From contig JAEWAQ010000032.1 in assembly GCA_023391635.1 (NCBI GenBank), positions 1 through 64,000 of the forward strand: 64,000 nucleotides of DNA, read 5' to 3'. Positions 28,220 through 36,749 of this stretch are shown piece after piece. Origin of the DNA: Bacillota bacterium (GTDB lineage Bacteria; Bacillota; Bacilli; Paenibacillales; Paenibacillaceae). Numbering within the stretch: position 1 is the first letter of the stretch; the number at the start of each line of letters is the position of its first letter. Under the pieces are notes generated by a model. That model searched no databases. It was not told the origin of the DNA and saw only the letters and a program-made list of their open reading frames with translations. The translations under genes and the position numbers were made by a program.

Positions 28220-29422
28220 TTAGTTGGATATCCGGTTCTCCTCGCGATATTGCCCCGGACGCTTCCCGGTTGCCCGCATGAAAACGACACTCATATATTC
28301 CGTATGCTTGAAGCCCGTGATTTCCGCTATGGAGGCAAGCGGGAGCTTCGTCTCCACCAGCAGTTCCTTGATTTCCTTTACTTTAACGGCAATGATCTCT
28401 TCGTGCGGGGTTCTGCCGAGCGCTTTCTTGAACCGGCTGTCGAGCATCCGGCGCGAGATGGACAATTCCGAGAGCACATCCTGTACTTGAATATCCTCGT
28501 GAGCGTGCTCGCGAATGAAGCGAACCGCTTCCGAGACGATTTTATCATCTACGGCAAGCACGTCCGTCGACAAGCGAATATGAATGCCGAGCGGCTCGAT
28601 CAGGTGCGCCTCGGAGCCGATCGTTTCGCCAGCCATCATGCGTTCGAGCAGCTCTGCAGCCAGATAGCCCGTTCGGACGGCATTCGACTGGATGCTGGTG
28701 AGCGGCGGGTCCGACAGCTCGCAAAGCAATTCATCGTTATCGACGCCGATGACTGCAATTTCATCCGGCACGGCGATATTGGCGAACCGGCAGGCTTCCA
28801 GCAGCTGCTGTCCGCGGCTGTCGTAGCAAGCCATAATCCCGATCGGCTTGGGAAGGCTGTGCAGCCAACGAATCAACTTGTTTCTTTCCGAAACCCGCAT
28901 CGTCCGGTCATGGGATTGCTCCGCTACGAAAGTGTGGCAGCTATAGTGCTGCGCTGTCAGATGCTCCTCGAAGGAAGCTCCCCGCTGCTTGGACCACGGA
29001 AAACGAGAGTCTCCATAAAATCCGAAGTTCTTGAATCCCCGCTCCAGATAATGTTCGACTGCAAGACGACCGATAGCGCGATCGTCCGTCTCCACATAGG
29101 GCAGACTCGGGATGATCCTGAATGCGCTGAGATCAACGGCCGGAAGCCCTGCATCCTGAATGTAGCGCGCCGTCTGTTCGTTCTCGATCCGAGCGATAAT
29201 GCCGTCCCCGCGCCAGCCGTTCAGCCAGGTCAAGTCCGTGTTGTCCCGGCTGTACTCGTTTAAGTAAATCGACCATAGTCGCCGCTCACGCGTGAAGGAA
29301 CGGATGCCGTTAAGCAAGCCACGTGCATACTCATTGGAGGTTTCGATCAACAGGGCAACCTGTTTTCGCTGCAGGCTCGACTTGGGCAGCTTCCGGCTTT
29401 TCTCCGCTGTAAATAATCCCAT
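28220..29422 (-). CDS. XylR-like regulator: periplasmic-binding-like sensor plus AraC HTH
   Basis: A 400-residue transcription factor. Residues about 20-290 form a LacI-type periplasmic-binding-protein-like sugar sensor (VALLIETSNEYARGLLNGI, then IAVIGVDNDELLCELSDPPL); residues about 295-398 form an AraC-type double HTH (AEITGFKHTEYMSVVFMRATG). This order matches the XylR type found in Proteobacteria and Planctomycetes. It is divergent from the oxidoreductase/DUF6807/dehydrogenase operon and probably controls it in response to a sugar. Confidence 0.9.
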   Translation of the reverse strand: MGLFTAEKSRKLPKSSLQRKQVALLIETSNEYARGLLNGIRSFTRERRLWSIYLNEYSRDNTDLTWLNGWRGDGIIARIENEQTARYIQDAGLPAVDLSAFRIIPSLPYVETDDRAIGRLAVEHYLERGFKNFGFYGDSRFPWSKQRGASFEEHLTAQHYSCHTFVAEQSHDRTMRVSERNKLIRWLHSLPKPIGIMACYDSRGQQLLEACRFANIAVPDEIAVIGVDNDELLCELSDPPLTSIQSNAVRTGYLAAELLERMMAGETIGSEAHLIEPLGIHIRLSTDVLAVDDKIVSEAVRFIREHAHEDIQVQDVLSELSISRRMLDSRFKKALGRTPHEEIIAVKVKEIKELLVETKLPLASIAEITGFKHTEYMSVVFMRATGKRPGQYREENRISN

Positions 29423-29603
29423 GGCATCATCGTCCTTCGCTCCGTTATATCCTTATTATAGCTGGCTTCTTTCAGGTTTTCGACAACATTATTGCGGTGA
29501 AAATTCTCATTTGCATAAACCAGAGATCGCATCGACTTCCCGAAATCCTGAAAATATAATCAAGGTACACTCACCACATCGATTACAAGAGGAGGCATCA
29601 TCC

Positions 29604-30707
29604 GTGAGTTCGAAAATACGAGTGGGTATCGTAGGTCTGGGTTTCGGCGCGGAATTTATTCCGATCTATCAGAATCATCCACACTCCGAGATGTATGCAA
29701 TCTGCCAGAGGACGGAGGCGAAATTGCATCAGATCGGCGATCACTTCGGCATTCAGGCCAGATATTCCAGCTTTGAGGAAATGTTGAAAGACGGCAACAT
29801 CGATGCCGTGCATATCAATTCCCCCATTCCGGATCATGCCGAGCAGAGCATCGCCGCGTTGAAGGCAGGCAAGCATGTTGCCTGCACGGTTCCCATGGCT
29901 ACTACGGTAGAGGATTGCAGGCGCATCGTCGAGGCACAGCGGCAATCGGGCAAAATCTATATGATGATGGAAACCTGTGTCTATACCAGGGAGTACTTGT
30001 ACGTGAAGGAGTTGAGAGATTCCGGAAAGCTCGGGAGAATTCAGTTCCTGCGCGGTGCCCATCATCAGGAAATGCAGGGTTGGCCGGGATACTGGGAGGG
30101 GCTCCCTCCGATGCACTATGCCACGCACGCGGTTAGCCCTTTGCTTGCACTGGCGGGCAAGGAAGCGGAATTCGTATCCTGCCTGGGCTCGGGGAGGATT
30201 GCCGATAATCTGGCTTCCAAGTACGGGTCGCCATTCGCGGTAGAGACAGCGACTTTCCGGTTGCGCGATTCTCATTTGGCGATGGAAGTTTCCCGCTCTT
30301 TGTTTGAGACAGCGCGGGAATACGTTGAGAGCTTCAATGTATACGGCGATCTTATGAGCTTCGAATGGCAGCAGACGGAAGAGGAGCAGCCGGTCGTCTT
30401 CCGCGGCGAGCAGGCGGAGCGGGTTGAAGTCCCCGATTATGCGCATTTGCTGCCGGAAGGCATTCGCAAGTACACGCGGGAAGGTGTCTACGATGCAGCG
30501 GAGAACGTGCACCTGTCCTTCGCGCAAGGAAACGGTCACGGCGGTTCTCATCCGCATTTGGCGCATGAATTCATAATGAGTATAGTAGAGCGAAGATCAC
30601 CTTTTCCTGATGTGTACACGTCTGCAAACTGGACGTGCGCCGGCATATGCGCGCATGAATCCGCGATGAGAGACGGCCAGCAGGTGAAGCTTCCCGATTT
30701 TCGGTAA
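29604..30707 (+). CDS. Gfo/Idh/MocA family oxidoreductase
   Basis: A 367-residue NAD(P)-dependent sugar oxidoreductase. Rossmann motif VGIVGLGFGAEFIPIY at residues 7-22; the expected EKP is replaced by TVPMATT at the equivalent strand end, so the usual catalytic Lys appears to be missing, which is unusual for the family. The C-terminal domain contains GAHHQEMQGWPGYWEGLPPM and a late HGGSHPHLAHEF motif. GTG 29604 follows AGAGGAGG. First gene of a three-gene operon with DUF6807 and a 2-hydroxyacid dehydrogenase. Confidence 0.88.
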   Translation: MSSKIRVGIVGLGFGAEFIPIYQNHPHSEMYAICQRTEAKLHQIGDHFGIQARYSSFEEMLKDGNIDAVHINSPIPDHAEQSIAALKAGKHVACTVPMATTVEDCRRIVEAQRQSGKIYMMMETCVYTREYLYVKELRDSGKLGRIQFLRGAHHQEMQGWPGYWEGLPPMHYATHAVSPLLALAGKEAEFVSCLGSGRIADNLASKYGSPFAVETATFRLRDSHLAMEVSRSLFETAREYVESFNVYGDLMSFEWQQTEEEQPVVFRGEQAERVEVPDYAHLLPEGIRKYTREGVYDAAENVHLSFAQGNGHGGSHPHLAHEFIMSIVERRSPFPDVYTSANWTCAGICAHESAMRDGQQVKLPDFR

Positions 30708-30740
30708 GGCAGATCAGACTTTCGAAAGGAGAAGACGAGC

Positions 30741-31580
30741 ATGAGCCAGTCCGAATTGAAGGTGTTGAGCTCGGAAAGCAGCATTCAGATTTATCGTGCC
30801 GGCCAGTCGGAGCCTATCCTCGTGCAGCAAGCGCAGCCGGATAGCCGCCCCTATATCCACCCGGTCACGGCTCCGGACGGATATGGCATCCTTACGGAGA
30901 ACGCTCCCCCTCACCATCCGTGGCAGCACGGCATTTATGTAGGGCTGAACGATGTGAATGGCGTGGGATTCTGGGAAGAAGGCATTCGCGGCAAGCCGGC
31001 GGACGGAAGCTTTCATCCGCGAGCCTTGAAGCCTGCCAAAATCGAGGAAGATGCGGTAAGCTGGGAAGTCGAAACGGATTGGCGCGATCCGAAGGGAGTT
31101 TCCATGCTGACAGAATATCAACAGTGGAAGCTGCGGGATTTGGGAGATACCTTGGAGTTGGACTTGATCTGGACGCTGCGGGCGGAGATCGACTTGGTAT
31201 TCGGGCAGTATGCCTATGGCGGCTTGTTCTTGCGCATGCCTTATCGCCAAGAATGGGGCGGAGAGGCGCTGAACAGCGAAGGGCTGGGCCATGCGGAAGC
31301 GGAAGGCCAGCGCTCCCGCTGGGTGGCCTGCCACATGCCGATCGAAGGCAGAGAAGGACCTGCGGGCATCGCGTTCATGGATCACCCGGGCAACATCGAG
31401 TATCCGGTTCCGTGGCGTGTGGACGGGCAGCTCGGCATCGCGCCCAGCCCTTGCATAGCAGGTTCGCGGGAGCTGAAGCGGGGAGGAGCGGAAGTTTATC
31501 GGTATCGCGTGCTTGTGTTCAATGGCGCAATCGATCCCGCACTTGTGGAGAAGAGTTGGCAAGCCTTTAGTCTTTCATAG
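30741..31580 (+). CDS. DUF6807 (PmoA-like) family protein
   Basis: A 279-residue beta-rich protein of DUF6807, often labelled PmoA although unrelated to methane monooxygenase. The key family segment HHPWQHGIYVGLNDVNGVGF (about residues 58-77) is present, as is the MDHPGNIEYPVPWRVDGQLG block near the C-terminus. ATG 30741 follows AAAGGAG. These proteins lie beside sugar oxidoreductases in many genomes, as here, and probably act on a sugar derivative; the reaction is not established. Confidence 0.85.
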   Translation: MSQSELKVLSSESSIQIYRAGQSEPILVQQAQPDSRPYIHPVTAPDGYGILTENAPPHHPWQHGIYVGLNDVNGVGFWEEGIRGKPADGSFHPRALKPAKIEEDAVSWEVETDWRDPKGVSMLTEYQQWKLRDLGDTLELDLIWTLRAEIDLVFGQYAYGGLFLRMPYRQEWGGEALNSEGLGHAEAEGQRSRWVACHMPIEGREGPAGIAFMDHPGNIEYPVPWRVDGQLGIAPSPCIAGSRELKRGGAEVYRYRVLVFNGAIDPALVEKSWQAFSLS

Positions 31581-31610
31581 TTCAAAGCAGTTTTACGAGG
31601 GGGAAACAAA

Positions 31611-32645
31611 ATGAGCAATGTAATTGTCGTGCATCCGAAATTTGATTTTTCCTGGCCTTGGACGGCAGACCACCTGCACGCGCTATGGCAAGCACAAGGA
31701 CAAGTGGAATTTATCCGATTGTCGCCGGACGATACCCGCACATTGGCGGAGATTTTGCCGAACCCGGGCGAGGTGACGCGGCTCGTGTCGCTGATGGCTC
31801 CGGTAACGCCCGATTGTTTGCGATCGTTCACCGGCTTGCGGGAGATCAGCATCATGACGGGCAGCACCTATCGAAGCAAACTGCCGGAAGAACTGGAGCA
31901 GGTGTTGACGGAAGCCGGGGTGCAGATTCGCGCCCAACCCAACGAAGGCTATTGGGGGCAATCGGTGTCGGAGTTTGCGCTGGCCTTGACCATATGCGGC
32001 TTGCGCCGGATTCCGCAAACTCATCATGAGATGATTACGAGCCTGGCTCCCTGGAATTACGATCCTGCGGACGGGATCGGTCGGCCGCATACCCGGGGAG
32101 AACAATTCGGAGACGATCCGAATTTTGCGAACGGCAACATCGCCGGCAAGCGTATCCGCATCGTCGGCGCCGGCAACATCGCTTCGCGATATGCCAGCTT
32201 CGTTCATATGATCGGAGCGGATGTCGCGGCCTGGGACCCTTACGCATCGGAGCCGTCTTTCCACCGCGCCGGCGCCAGAAGAGAGTATCATTTGGAACAG
32301 TTGGTCAAGGACGCGGAAATTTTTGTGCCGATGGTGCCGCTGCTTGACTCGACAAGAGGACTTATTACCGCAGAGCTCATTCGTGCACTGCCCAAGGGCT
32401 GTCTGGTCGTTCTGGCAACCCGGGCCAAGATCTGCGATGTCGATGCGATTCGCGAACGGGTGTTGAACGACGAGATCAGTCTCGCGGCAGATGTATTCGA
32501 CATTGAGCCGCTGCCGCTTGACGATCCGCTGCTGGGCAGGCACAATGTGGTTCACACCCCGCACAATGCGGGACGGACGATCGAATCCAATTACAGATGG
32601 GCCGAGAGGCTTGCCGAACAATTCACTCCGATTCCGGCAGTGTGA
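31611..32645 (+). CDS. D-isomer-specific 2-hydroxyacid dehydrogenase family protein
   Basis: A 344-residue NAD-dependent dehydrogenase. The cofactor-binding motif is IRIVGAGNIASRYASF (about residues 185-200; G-x-G-x-x-S in place of the final Gly). Catalytic residues fit the family: Arg in VVLATRAKICD, Glu in DVFDIEPLPLDD and His in HTPHNAGRT. It reduces a 2-keto acid or oxidises a 2-hydroxyacid, possibly a product of the two upstream enzymes. ATG 31611 follows GAGGGG. Confidence 0.9.
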   Translation: MSNVIVVHPKFDFSWPWTADHLHALWQAQGQVEFIRLSPDDTRTLAEILPNPGEVTRLVSLMAPVTPDCLRSFTGLREISIMTGSTYRSKLPEELEQVLTEAGVQIRAQPNEGYWGQSVSEFALALTICGLRRIPQTHHEMITSLAPWNYDPADGIGRPHTRGEQFGDDPNFANGNIAGKRIRIVGAGNIASRYASFVHMIGADVAAWDPYASEPSFHRAGARREYHLEQLVKDAEIFVPMVPLLDSTRGLITAELIRALPKGCLVVLATRAKICDVDAIRERVLNDEISLAADVFDIEPLPLDDPLLGRHNVVHTPHNAGRTIESNYRWAERLAEQFTPIPAV

Positions 32646-32726
32646 GCACAACAACGTATGATGCGGACGACTGCATGCCGCCGTCCGGTGGCTGCAGTCC
32701 GCCCTCTATCGTTATTAGAGTGGATT

Positions 32727-32740
32727 TGAAAGCGGTTACC
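32727..32740 (+). promoter_or_regulatory. Probable cre (CcpA) site
   Basis: TGAAAGCGGTTACC matches the cre consensus TGWAANCGNTNWCA at 13 of 14 positions. It lies 53 bp before the remnant sugar-binding lipoprotein start, as expected for a carbon-catabolite-controlled sugar transporter. Confidence 0.6.
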
Positions 32741-32792
32741 AATCAGAGGGGTTCAAGCGCCAAATAAAATTATAGAATAGGGGATGAAGGCA

Positions 32793-33026
32793 ATGTAGTC
32801 GAGACGGGGGCTTATTTTGCTGATGGCATTGGTTCTGGTATTGGGGGTAGCGGCCGGCTGCACGAAAGGCAAAGACGGTTCAAACTCAAGCGCTTCTAAC
32901 GGCAATGCCGGCGGCCAGACCGAAATCGTATTCTGGCAGTCGGATTTGATGAACTGGCAGCCGCTCTACAACAAATTGGTGCAGAAATTTGAGGAAAGCC
33001 ATCCGAACATCAAGGTGAAGCCTTAG
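32793..33026 (+). pseudogene. Sugar-binding lipoprotein, nonsense at codon 2 and truncated
   Basis: ATG 32793 is followed at once by TAG, after which the frame reads SRRGLILLMALVLVLGVAAG, a lipobox Cys, a Ser/Asn-rich linker and TEIVFWQSDLMNWQPL, the start of an extracellular solute-binding protein family 1. The frame stops at 33026 after about 78 codons, where the sequence passes directly into an integrase fragment. A full gene would be about 440 codons. A TTG at 32817 could in principle restart translation. Confidence 0.82.
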
Positions 33027-33379
33027 AGCAACTGATTGCGCATCAAGCTAAAGCAGAAGAAGACAAACTAAACGCCGGAGACGATTATGCCGATTTCAAT
33101 CTTGTCATTTGTACAAAACTGGGGAAGCCGATAAACCCGCGCAATTTGCTTCGTGAGCTCTACTTATTAATGAAGGAGGCATCCGTCACTAAGTTACGGT
33201 TCCATGATTTGCGCCATACTACGGCTTCATTACTGCTCAGTTCCAATACAAACCCAAAGATTGTAAAGGAAATTCTGGGTCACTCAGACGTGAGAACTAC
33301 ACTGGATGTGTATTCTCATGTTTTGCCATCCGTTCATAAAGAGACCGCTAAACAATATGGCGATATGTTGTTCGCTTGA
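33023..33379 (+). pseudogene. Tyrosine recombinase (phage-type integrase), C-terminal fragment
   Basis: An open frame without its own start encodes the last 118 residues of a phage-type integrase. The catalytic pieces RFHDLRHTTASLLL (H-x-L-R-H), EILGHSDVRTTLDVYSHV (His and the nucleophile Tyr) are intact, but the N-terminal arm-binding and core domains and the first catalytic Arg are missing. It is fused directly to the truncated sugar-binding gene at about 33023, and a terminator and partial tRNA follow. It is a relic of an integrated element. Confidence 0.85.
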
Positions 33380-33387
33380 TGGATTTA

Positions 33388-33430
33388 AAATTGCTCATCT
33401 CAATGGATTCCCTTATGAGCAATTTTTTTT
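33388..33430 (+). terminator. Rho-independent terminator after the integrase fragment
   Basis: AAATTGCTCAT (33388-33398) pairs perfectly with ATGAGCAATTT (33415-33425), loop 16 nt, and runs into a tract of eight Ts. Confidence 0.75.
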
Positions 33431-33507
33431 AGCATCGGTACTTATCGTGTGTAGAGCAGAGTCGCAAAACATCGATTATAAGCAAAAAATGAGCCCAAAT
33501 TAATTCA

Positions 33508-33529
33508 AGTGTGACCAACAGTGTGACCA
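33508..33529. repeat. Tandem 10-bp repeat next to the integrase relic
   Basis: AGTGTGACCA occurs twice (33508-33517 and 33520-33529) with 2 bp between. Short direct repeats between an integrase gene and the attachment site are often arm-type integrase sites; that role is inferred from position. Confidence 0.55.
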
Positions 33530-33624
33530 CGACAAAAATTCTGTTGGAAAATGAGAAATGGAATCGAAGAAATAATAAAAAAAATGGATTGACTGAAAAC
33601 ACAAAAATAGGGGATAAAAAAAGA

Positions 33625-33649
33625 AAAACCCTTGCTACATAAGGGTTTT
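33625..33649. terminator. Bidirectional terminator-like hairpin
   Basis: AAAACCCTT (33625-33633) and AAGGGTTTT (33641-33649) form a perfect 9-bp stem with a 7-nt loop, ending in T-rich sequence on the plus strand and in a long A/T tract on the other. It separates the integrase relic from the tRNA fragment. Confidence 0.65.
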
Positions 33650-33659
33650 ATCGACAATA

Positions 33660-33719
33660 TGGTAGAGTCTAGGGGGATCGAACCCCTGACTTTCTCGCTG
33701 CCAGCGAGACGCTCTCCCG
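33660..33719 (-). tRNA. tRNA-Ala(GGC), 3' part only (attachment-site remnant)
   Basis: The minus strand reads the 3' three-quarters of a tRNA ending in CCA at 33660. The anticodon stem TCTCG/CGAGA encloses the loop CTGGCAG with anticodon GGC (Ala). The T arm AGGGG-TTCGATC-CCCCT and the 3' acceptor strand AGACTCT plus A-CCA are intact. Upstream of the D-arm end (GGGAGAGC) the sequence no longer fits a tRNA, so the 5' acceptor strand is missing. Integrative elements duplicate tRNA 3' ends, so this is most simply an att site left by the element that carried the integrase. Confidence 0.75.
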
Positions 33720-33882
33720 CGTGAGGCGGGTTCATTGCCAGGAGTCGCTGACTTAGGAGAATTACCGAAGGTCCTGCAAAGCTTAATTGTTTGGGGAAAA
33801 CAACATAATGTTCGGACATAGGGATCCTCCTTGGGTTTTCCCGGTTGACTCAACGCCTGTTCTGGCACGAAGAAAAGGAAAA

Positions 33883-33916
33883 GGATGCAGGCGGCGCCTA
33901 CGCGCCCCCCGCATCC
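33883..33916 (-). terminator. Terminator of the ROK/GH172/ABC operon
   Basis: A 15-bp stem with two mismatches (GGATGCAGGCGGCGC / GCGCCCCCCGCATCC, 4-nt loop) lies 18 bp after the binding-protein stop on the minus strand and is followed there by TTTTCCTTTTCT. Confidence 0.75.
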
Positions 33917-33933
33917 CGCCCGATTGCCGGCGA

Positions 33934-35751
33934 TTATTTCATCAGAGGCTCCATTTTTCCCTGATACATTTTATTGAATTCATCTCTTAACTTGTCGAGA
34001 CCCGCATTTTTCATTTCCACGATCATGCTGTCATAGTTGCCTGCCGCATCCGCGTCCGAATTCGACATGACAATCTTGGGGTACCACTTGATCTTGAGCT
34101 GTTTGAGCGCGTCGTTGATGGCCGAGTTGTCGGGATTGTTCAGCGTAAGCGGCAGAATATCGCCCATTCTGGCTTGCTGGACGTCGTACTTCGCCAGCTT
34201 GTTTACCTGTTCGCGGCTGAATTTCTCGATGTCGTCGACCGGCGCGCGTCCGCCGTAGCCCGCTCCTTGGGTGAAATCGGTATAACCCTGGACGTTCCAG
34301 AAGTTCCACATCTCGACGCCGGTCGTCTTAGCATAATCCGCACCCGCCGATTTGAGCTCCGCCTTACGGACCTCCGTCGGTTCGACCGCCATCGATTTGT
34401 CCTGAAGCTTCGGCAGGTTGGCCGGATCCCACGCTTCCGCCGGAGCGAACTGGTCGCCGGGCAACCCGTACCATTGCAGCATTTGGCCTTCATGGCTGTA
34501 CATGAAGTCCATGAACTTGACCGCGGCCATTTTCTTCTCCTCCGAGGAGGACTTGGAGATGTAACTCGAGCGCCATCCGAAGCCGACGCCGATCTGCCAC
34601 CCGAAGTTGAGAATCGGATTCGTGATTCCTTCCGCTTTCGGAATATTTTCCGCAGGAATCGATTTGTACATCATATCGGGATGATCGGCCTGCAGCGTAG
34701 CGTTGGCGGTACCGGTATGCCAGTACCAGGCCGGCAGAATTGCAATATTGCCGTTAATGAGCTTCTCTCTCCACTGATCGATCGTTCCGGTGAACATCTC
34801 CTGATCAAGCAGCTTGTCGCGATACAGCTTGCTCAAATAGACGAGTCCTTCCTTATACCCCGGAGCTTCGAACAGATTGACGAACGTGTCTCCGCTCTTC
34901 TTCAGGCCGGAGATATCGCCGGTGAACGAGCCGATGAAAATGTCGATTGCGCCCACACCGTCCTGTCCGGCGTTCATCAGTCCGAGCGGAGTGACAGGCT
35001 TGCCGTTAACGTCCTTGTATTTGTCCTTCACCGTTTTCAGATAATTGTAGAATGTGTCCAGGTTGCTCAGATCGGGACTGCCTTCGCCTTCGTAGATGTC
35101 GCCGCGGGCCAGCCAGGTGTTGCGCTCCTGGATCTTGTCGAGTCGAGCTTTCTCGTACGTATACTTGTCCACGTAGTAGTCTGCGATGCCGTACAGCGGC
35201 GCGTCCGGACCGCCCCAATAGTTGCCGTCCTTGAACCGATTGTACTTCAGGTTGAAGTCGTTGGACTCCTCGACCAGCTTCTTCAGGTTCGGGCAAGCGT
35301 CGCCGCAGGCGGAGATCAAGTCGTCGTAATTCTCGACGACCTCTTCGCTCTGGAGCTTGAACGATCCCGGCAAAAGCTTCGGCACGATCAACATGTCGGG
35401 CATATCGCCGGAGGAGATCATCAGATTCAGCTTCGTATCGTCGTTTGCGCCGTCGCCCGTGGATATTTCGAGCTTGACGCCCGTCTTCTCCTGGATATAT
35501 TTGCTGACCGGGTCCATGCCCCACTGATTGACGTGATTGACGTAACCTTCATGAATCCATATCTTCAATGTAACCGGTTTCGGAGCCTCGGTCCCGCTCG
35601 GACTGACGCTTGCGCCTTGCGATGCGCCCGAGGCGGGCTGGCTTGCGGATCCGCCGGCGACTGGCTCGTTGTTCTCGCTCGTCTTGCATGCCGTAACTAT
35701 CACGCTTAAAACGAGTACGAGGATCAGAACGACTGAAAACTTTTTTTGCAT
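33934..35751 (-). CDS. Sugar ABC transporter binding lipoprotein, LipO/LplA type
   Basis: A 605-residue solute-binding lipoprotein anchored outside the membrane. The signal peptide ends in the lipobox VIVTAC (Cys at about residue 22), followed by a Ser/Gly/Pro linker. The mature part contains KIWIHEGYVNHVNQWGMDPV, KLNLMISSGDMPDMLI and a late DEFNKMYQGK end typical of the 500-600-residue family that binds oligosaccharides. GGGAGG lies 11 nt before ATG 35751. It is the last gene of the minus-strand operon with the two permeases; its gene is intact, unlike the homologue at 15231. Confidence 0.92.
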   Translation of the reverse strand: MQKKFSVVLILVLVLSVIVTACKTSENNEPVAGGSASQPASGASQGASVSPSGTEAPKPVTLKIWIHEGYVNHVNQWGMDPVSKYIQEKTGVKLEISTGDGANDDTKLNLMISSGDMPDMLIVPKLLPGSFKLQSEEVVENYDDLISACGDACPNLKKLVEESNDFNLKYNRFKDGNYWGGPDAPLYGIADYYVDKYTYEKARLDKIQERNTWLARGDIYEGEGSPDLSNLDTFYNYLKTVKDKYKDVNGKPVTPLGLMNAGQDGVGAIDIFIGSFTGDISGLKKSGDTFVNLFEAPGYKEGLVYLSKLYRDKLLDQEMFTGTIDQWREKLINGNIAILPAWYWHTGTANATLQADHPDMMYKSIPAENIPKAEGITNPILNFGWQIGVGFGWRSSYISKSSSEEKKMAAVKFMDFMYSHEGQMLQWYGLPGDQFAPAEAWDPANLPKLQDKSMAVEPTEVRKAELKSAGADYAKTTGVEMWNFWNVQGYTDFTQGAGYGGRAPVDDIEKFSREQVNKLAKYDVQQARMGDILPLTLNNPDNSAINDALKQLKIKWYPKIVMSNSDADAAGNYDSMIVEMKNAGLDKLRDEFNKMYQGKMEPLMK

Positions 35752-35836
35752 ACCCCTATTCCTCCCATTTCGATTGGTTCTTCCTATGAACTGCGAAAAA
35801 TTGCCGCCATCACCCCTTTCCCTGCAAATCGCTGGT

Positions 35837-36739
35837 CTATCCTTTCACGGACCCGAGCGTCAGTCCTTGAATGAAATATTTCTGCATGAAAGGATAGACG
35901 GCAATGATCGGACCAATCGTGATGACGGTCGCGGCGGCTTTCAACGACTCGTTCGTCACCTGTATGTTCTCGTAACGCTTCAATGTTTCGGCGTCTACGC
36001 CCGCTCCGGCCAAAGAACTCATCAGCGATTTCATCTGCGTATTCTGCTGAATCACCTGTTTCAGGAACAGCTGGATCGGATGAAGATCCGGATTGTTGAT
36101 GAAGATAAACGCGTCGAACCAGGCATTCCACTGGCCGACCGCCGTAAACAGTGCGATCGTCGAAATCATCGGCAGCGAGATCGGAAAGATGATGGACGTA
36201 AATATTTTGAAATCGCTGGCACCGTCGATCCTCGCCGATTCCTCCAGTGACGGGTGCAGATTCTGGTAGAACGCCCGCATGAGAATCATGTGCCAAGTCA
36301 CATAGACGACCGGCAATATGTACACCCAGAAAGTATTGATCAGGTGCAACTGGCGGATCAGAATATAGAAGGGGATGATCCCGCCGCTGAAAAACATCGG
36401 TACGGTCGCCGCGATCGTATATATCTTTCGGCCGATAAGCTTCGGATCCGCCATTGCATAAGCCCAGATTCCGGTACACGCCACCGAAGTGACGACTCCG
36501 ACGACCGTTCGGGCAATCGTGATGAAATAGGCGTTGAGGATGTACGGCGATTTCAGCAGAACCTGATAGTTCTCCAGCGTGAAATTTCGGGGCCACAGAT
36601 AGATGCCCGTTCCCGCCGATTTGCCGACGCTGAGCGAATAGATCAGCATGTAGTAGAACGGATAGAAGACGACGAGCGTGAAAACAGTCAGAAAAACGAC
36701 ATTAAACAGGTTAAATCCGCTGAACCTTTTGGCAGCCAT
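35837..36739 (-). CDS. Carbohydrate ABC transporter permease, YtcP type
   Basis: A 300-residue, six-helix permease. The EAA loop is LEESARIDGASDFKIFTSII (about residues 175-195). The motifs FSGGIIPFYILIRQLHLIN and the C-terminal YPFMQKYFIQGLTLGSVKG are YtcP hallmarks. It follows the LplB-type gene by 10 bp and pairs with it; no ATPase gene is nearby, so an MsmX-like shared ATPase is likely. Confidence 0.92.
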   Translation of the reverse strand: MAAKRFSGFNLFNVVFLTVFTLVVFYPFYYMLIYSLSVGKSAGTGIYLWPRNFTLENYQVLLKSPYILNAYFITIARTVVGVVTSVACTGIWAYAMADPKLIGRKIYTIAATVPMFFSGGIIPFYILIRQLHLINTFWVYILPVVYVTWHMILMRAFYQNLHPSLEESARIDGASDFKIFTSIIFPISLPMISTIALFTAVGQWNAWFDAFIFINNPDLHPIQLFLKQVIQQNTQMKSLMSSLAGAGVDAETLKRYENIQVTNESLKAAATVITIGPIIAVYPFMQKYFIQGLTLGSVKG

Positions 36740-36749
36740 CCTATCCCTC

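Noticed and set aside
32652..32698. Terminator after the 2-hydroxyacid dehydrogenase gene
   Set aside because: GCGGAC and TGCAGTCCGC can pair only with a bulge, and no T-run follows on the plus strand.
33660..33719. A complete functional tRNA-Ala gene
   Set aside because: The 5' acceptor strand and D-arm start cannot be found; only the 3' part fits a tRNA, so a full gene is not supported.
34174..35709. A 511-codon plus-strand frame opposite the binding lipoprotein gene
   Set aside because: The minus strand encodes a clear lipoprotein with a lipobox and family motifs; the plus frame has no homology-like pattern and is an antisense shadow.
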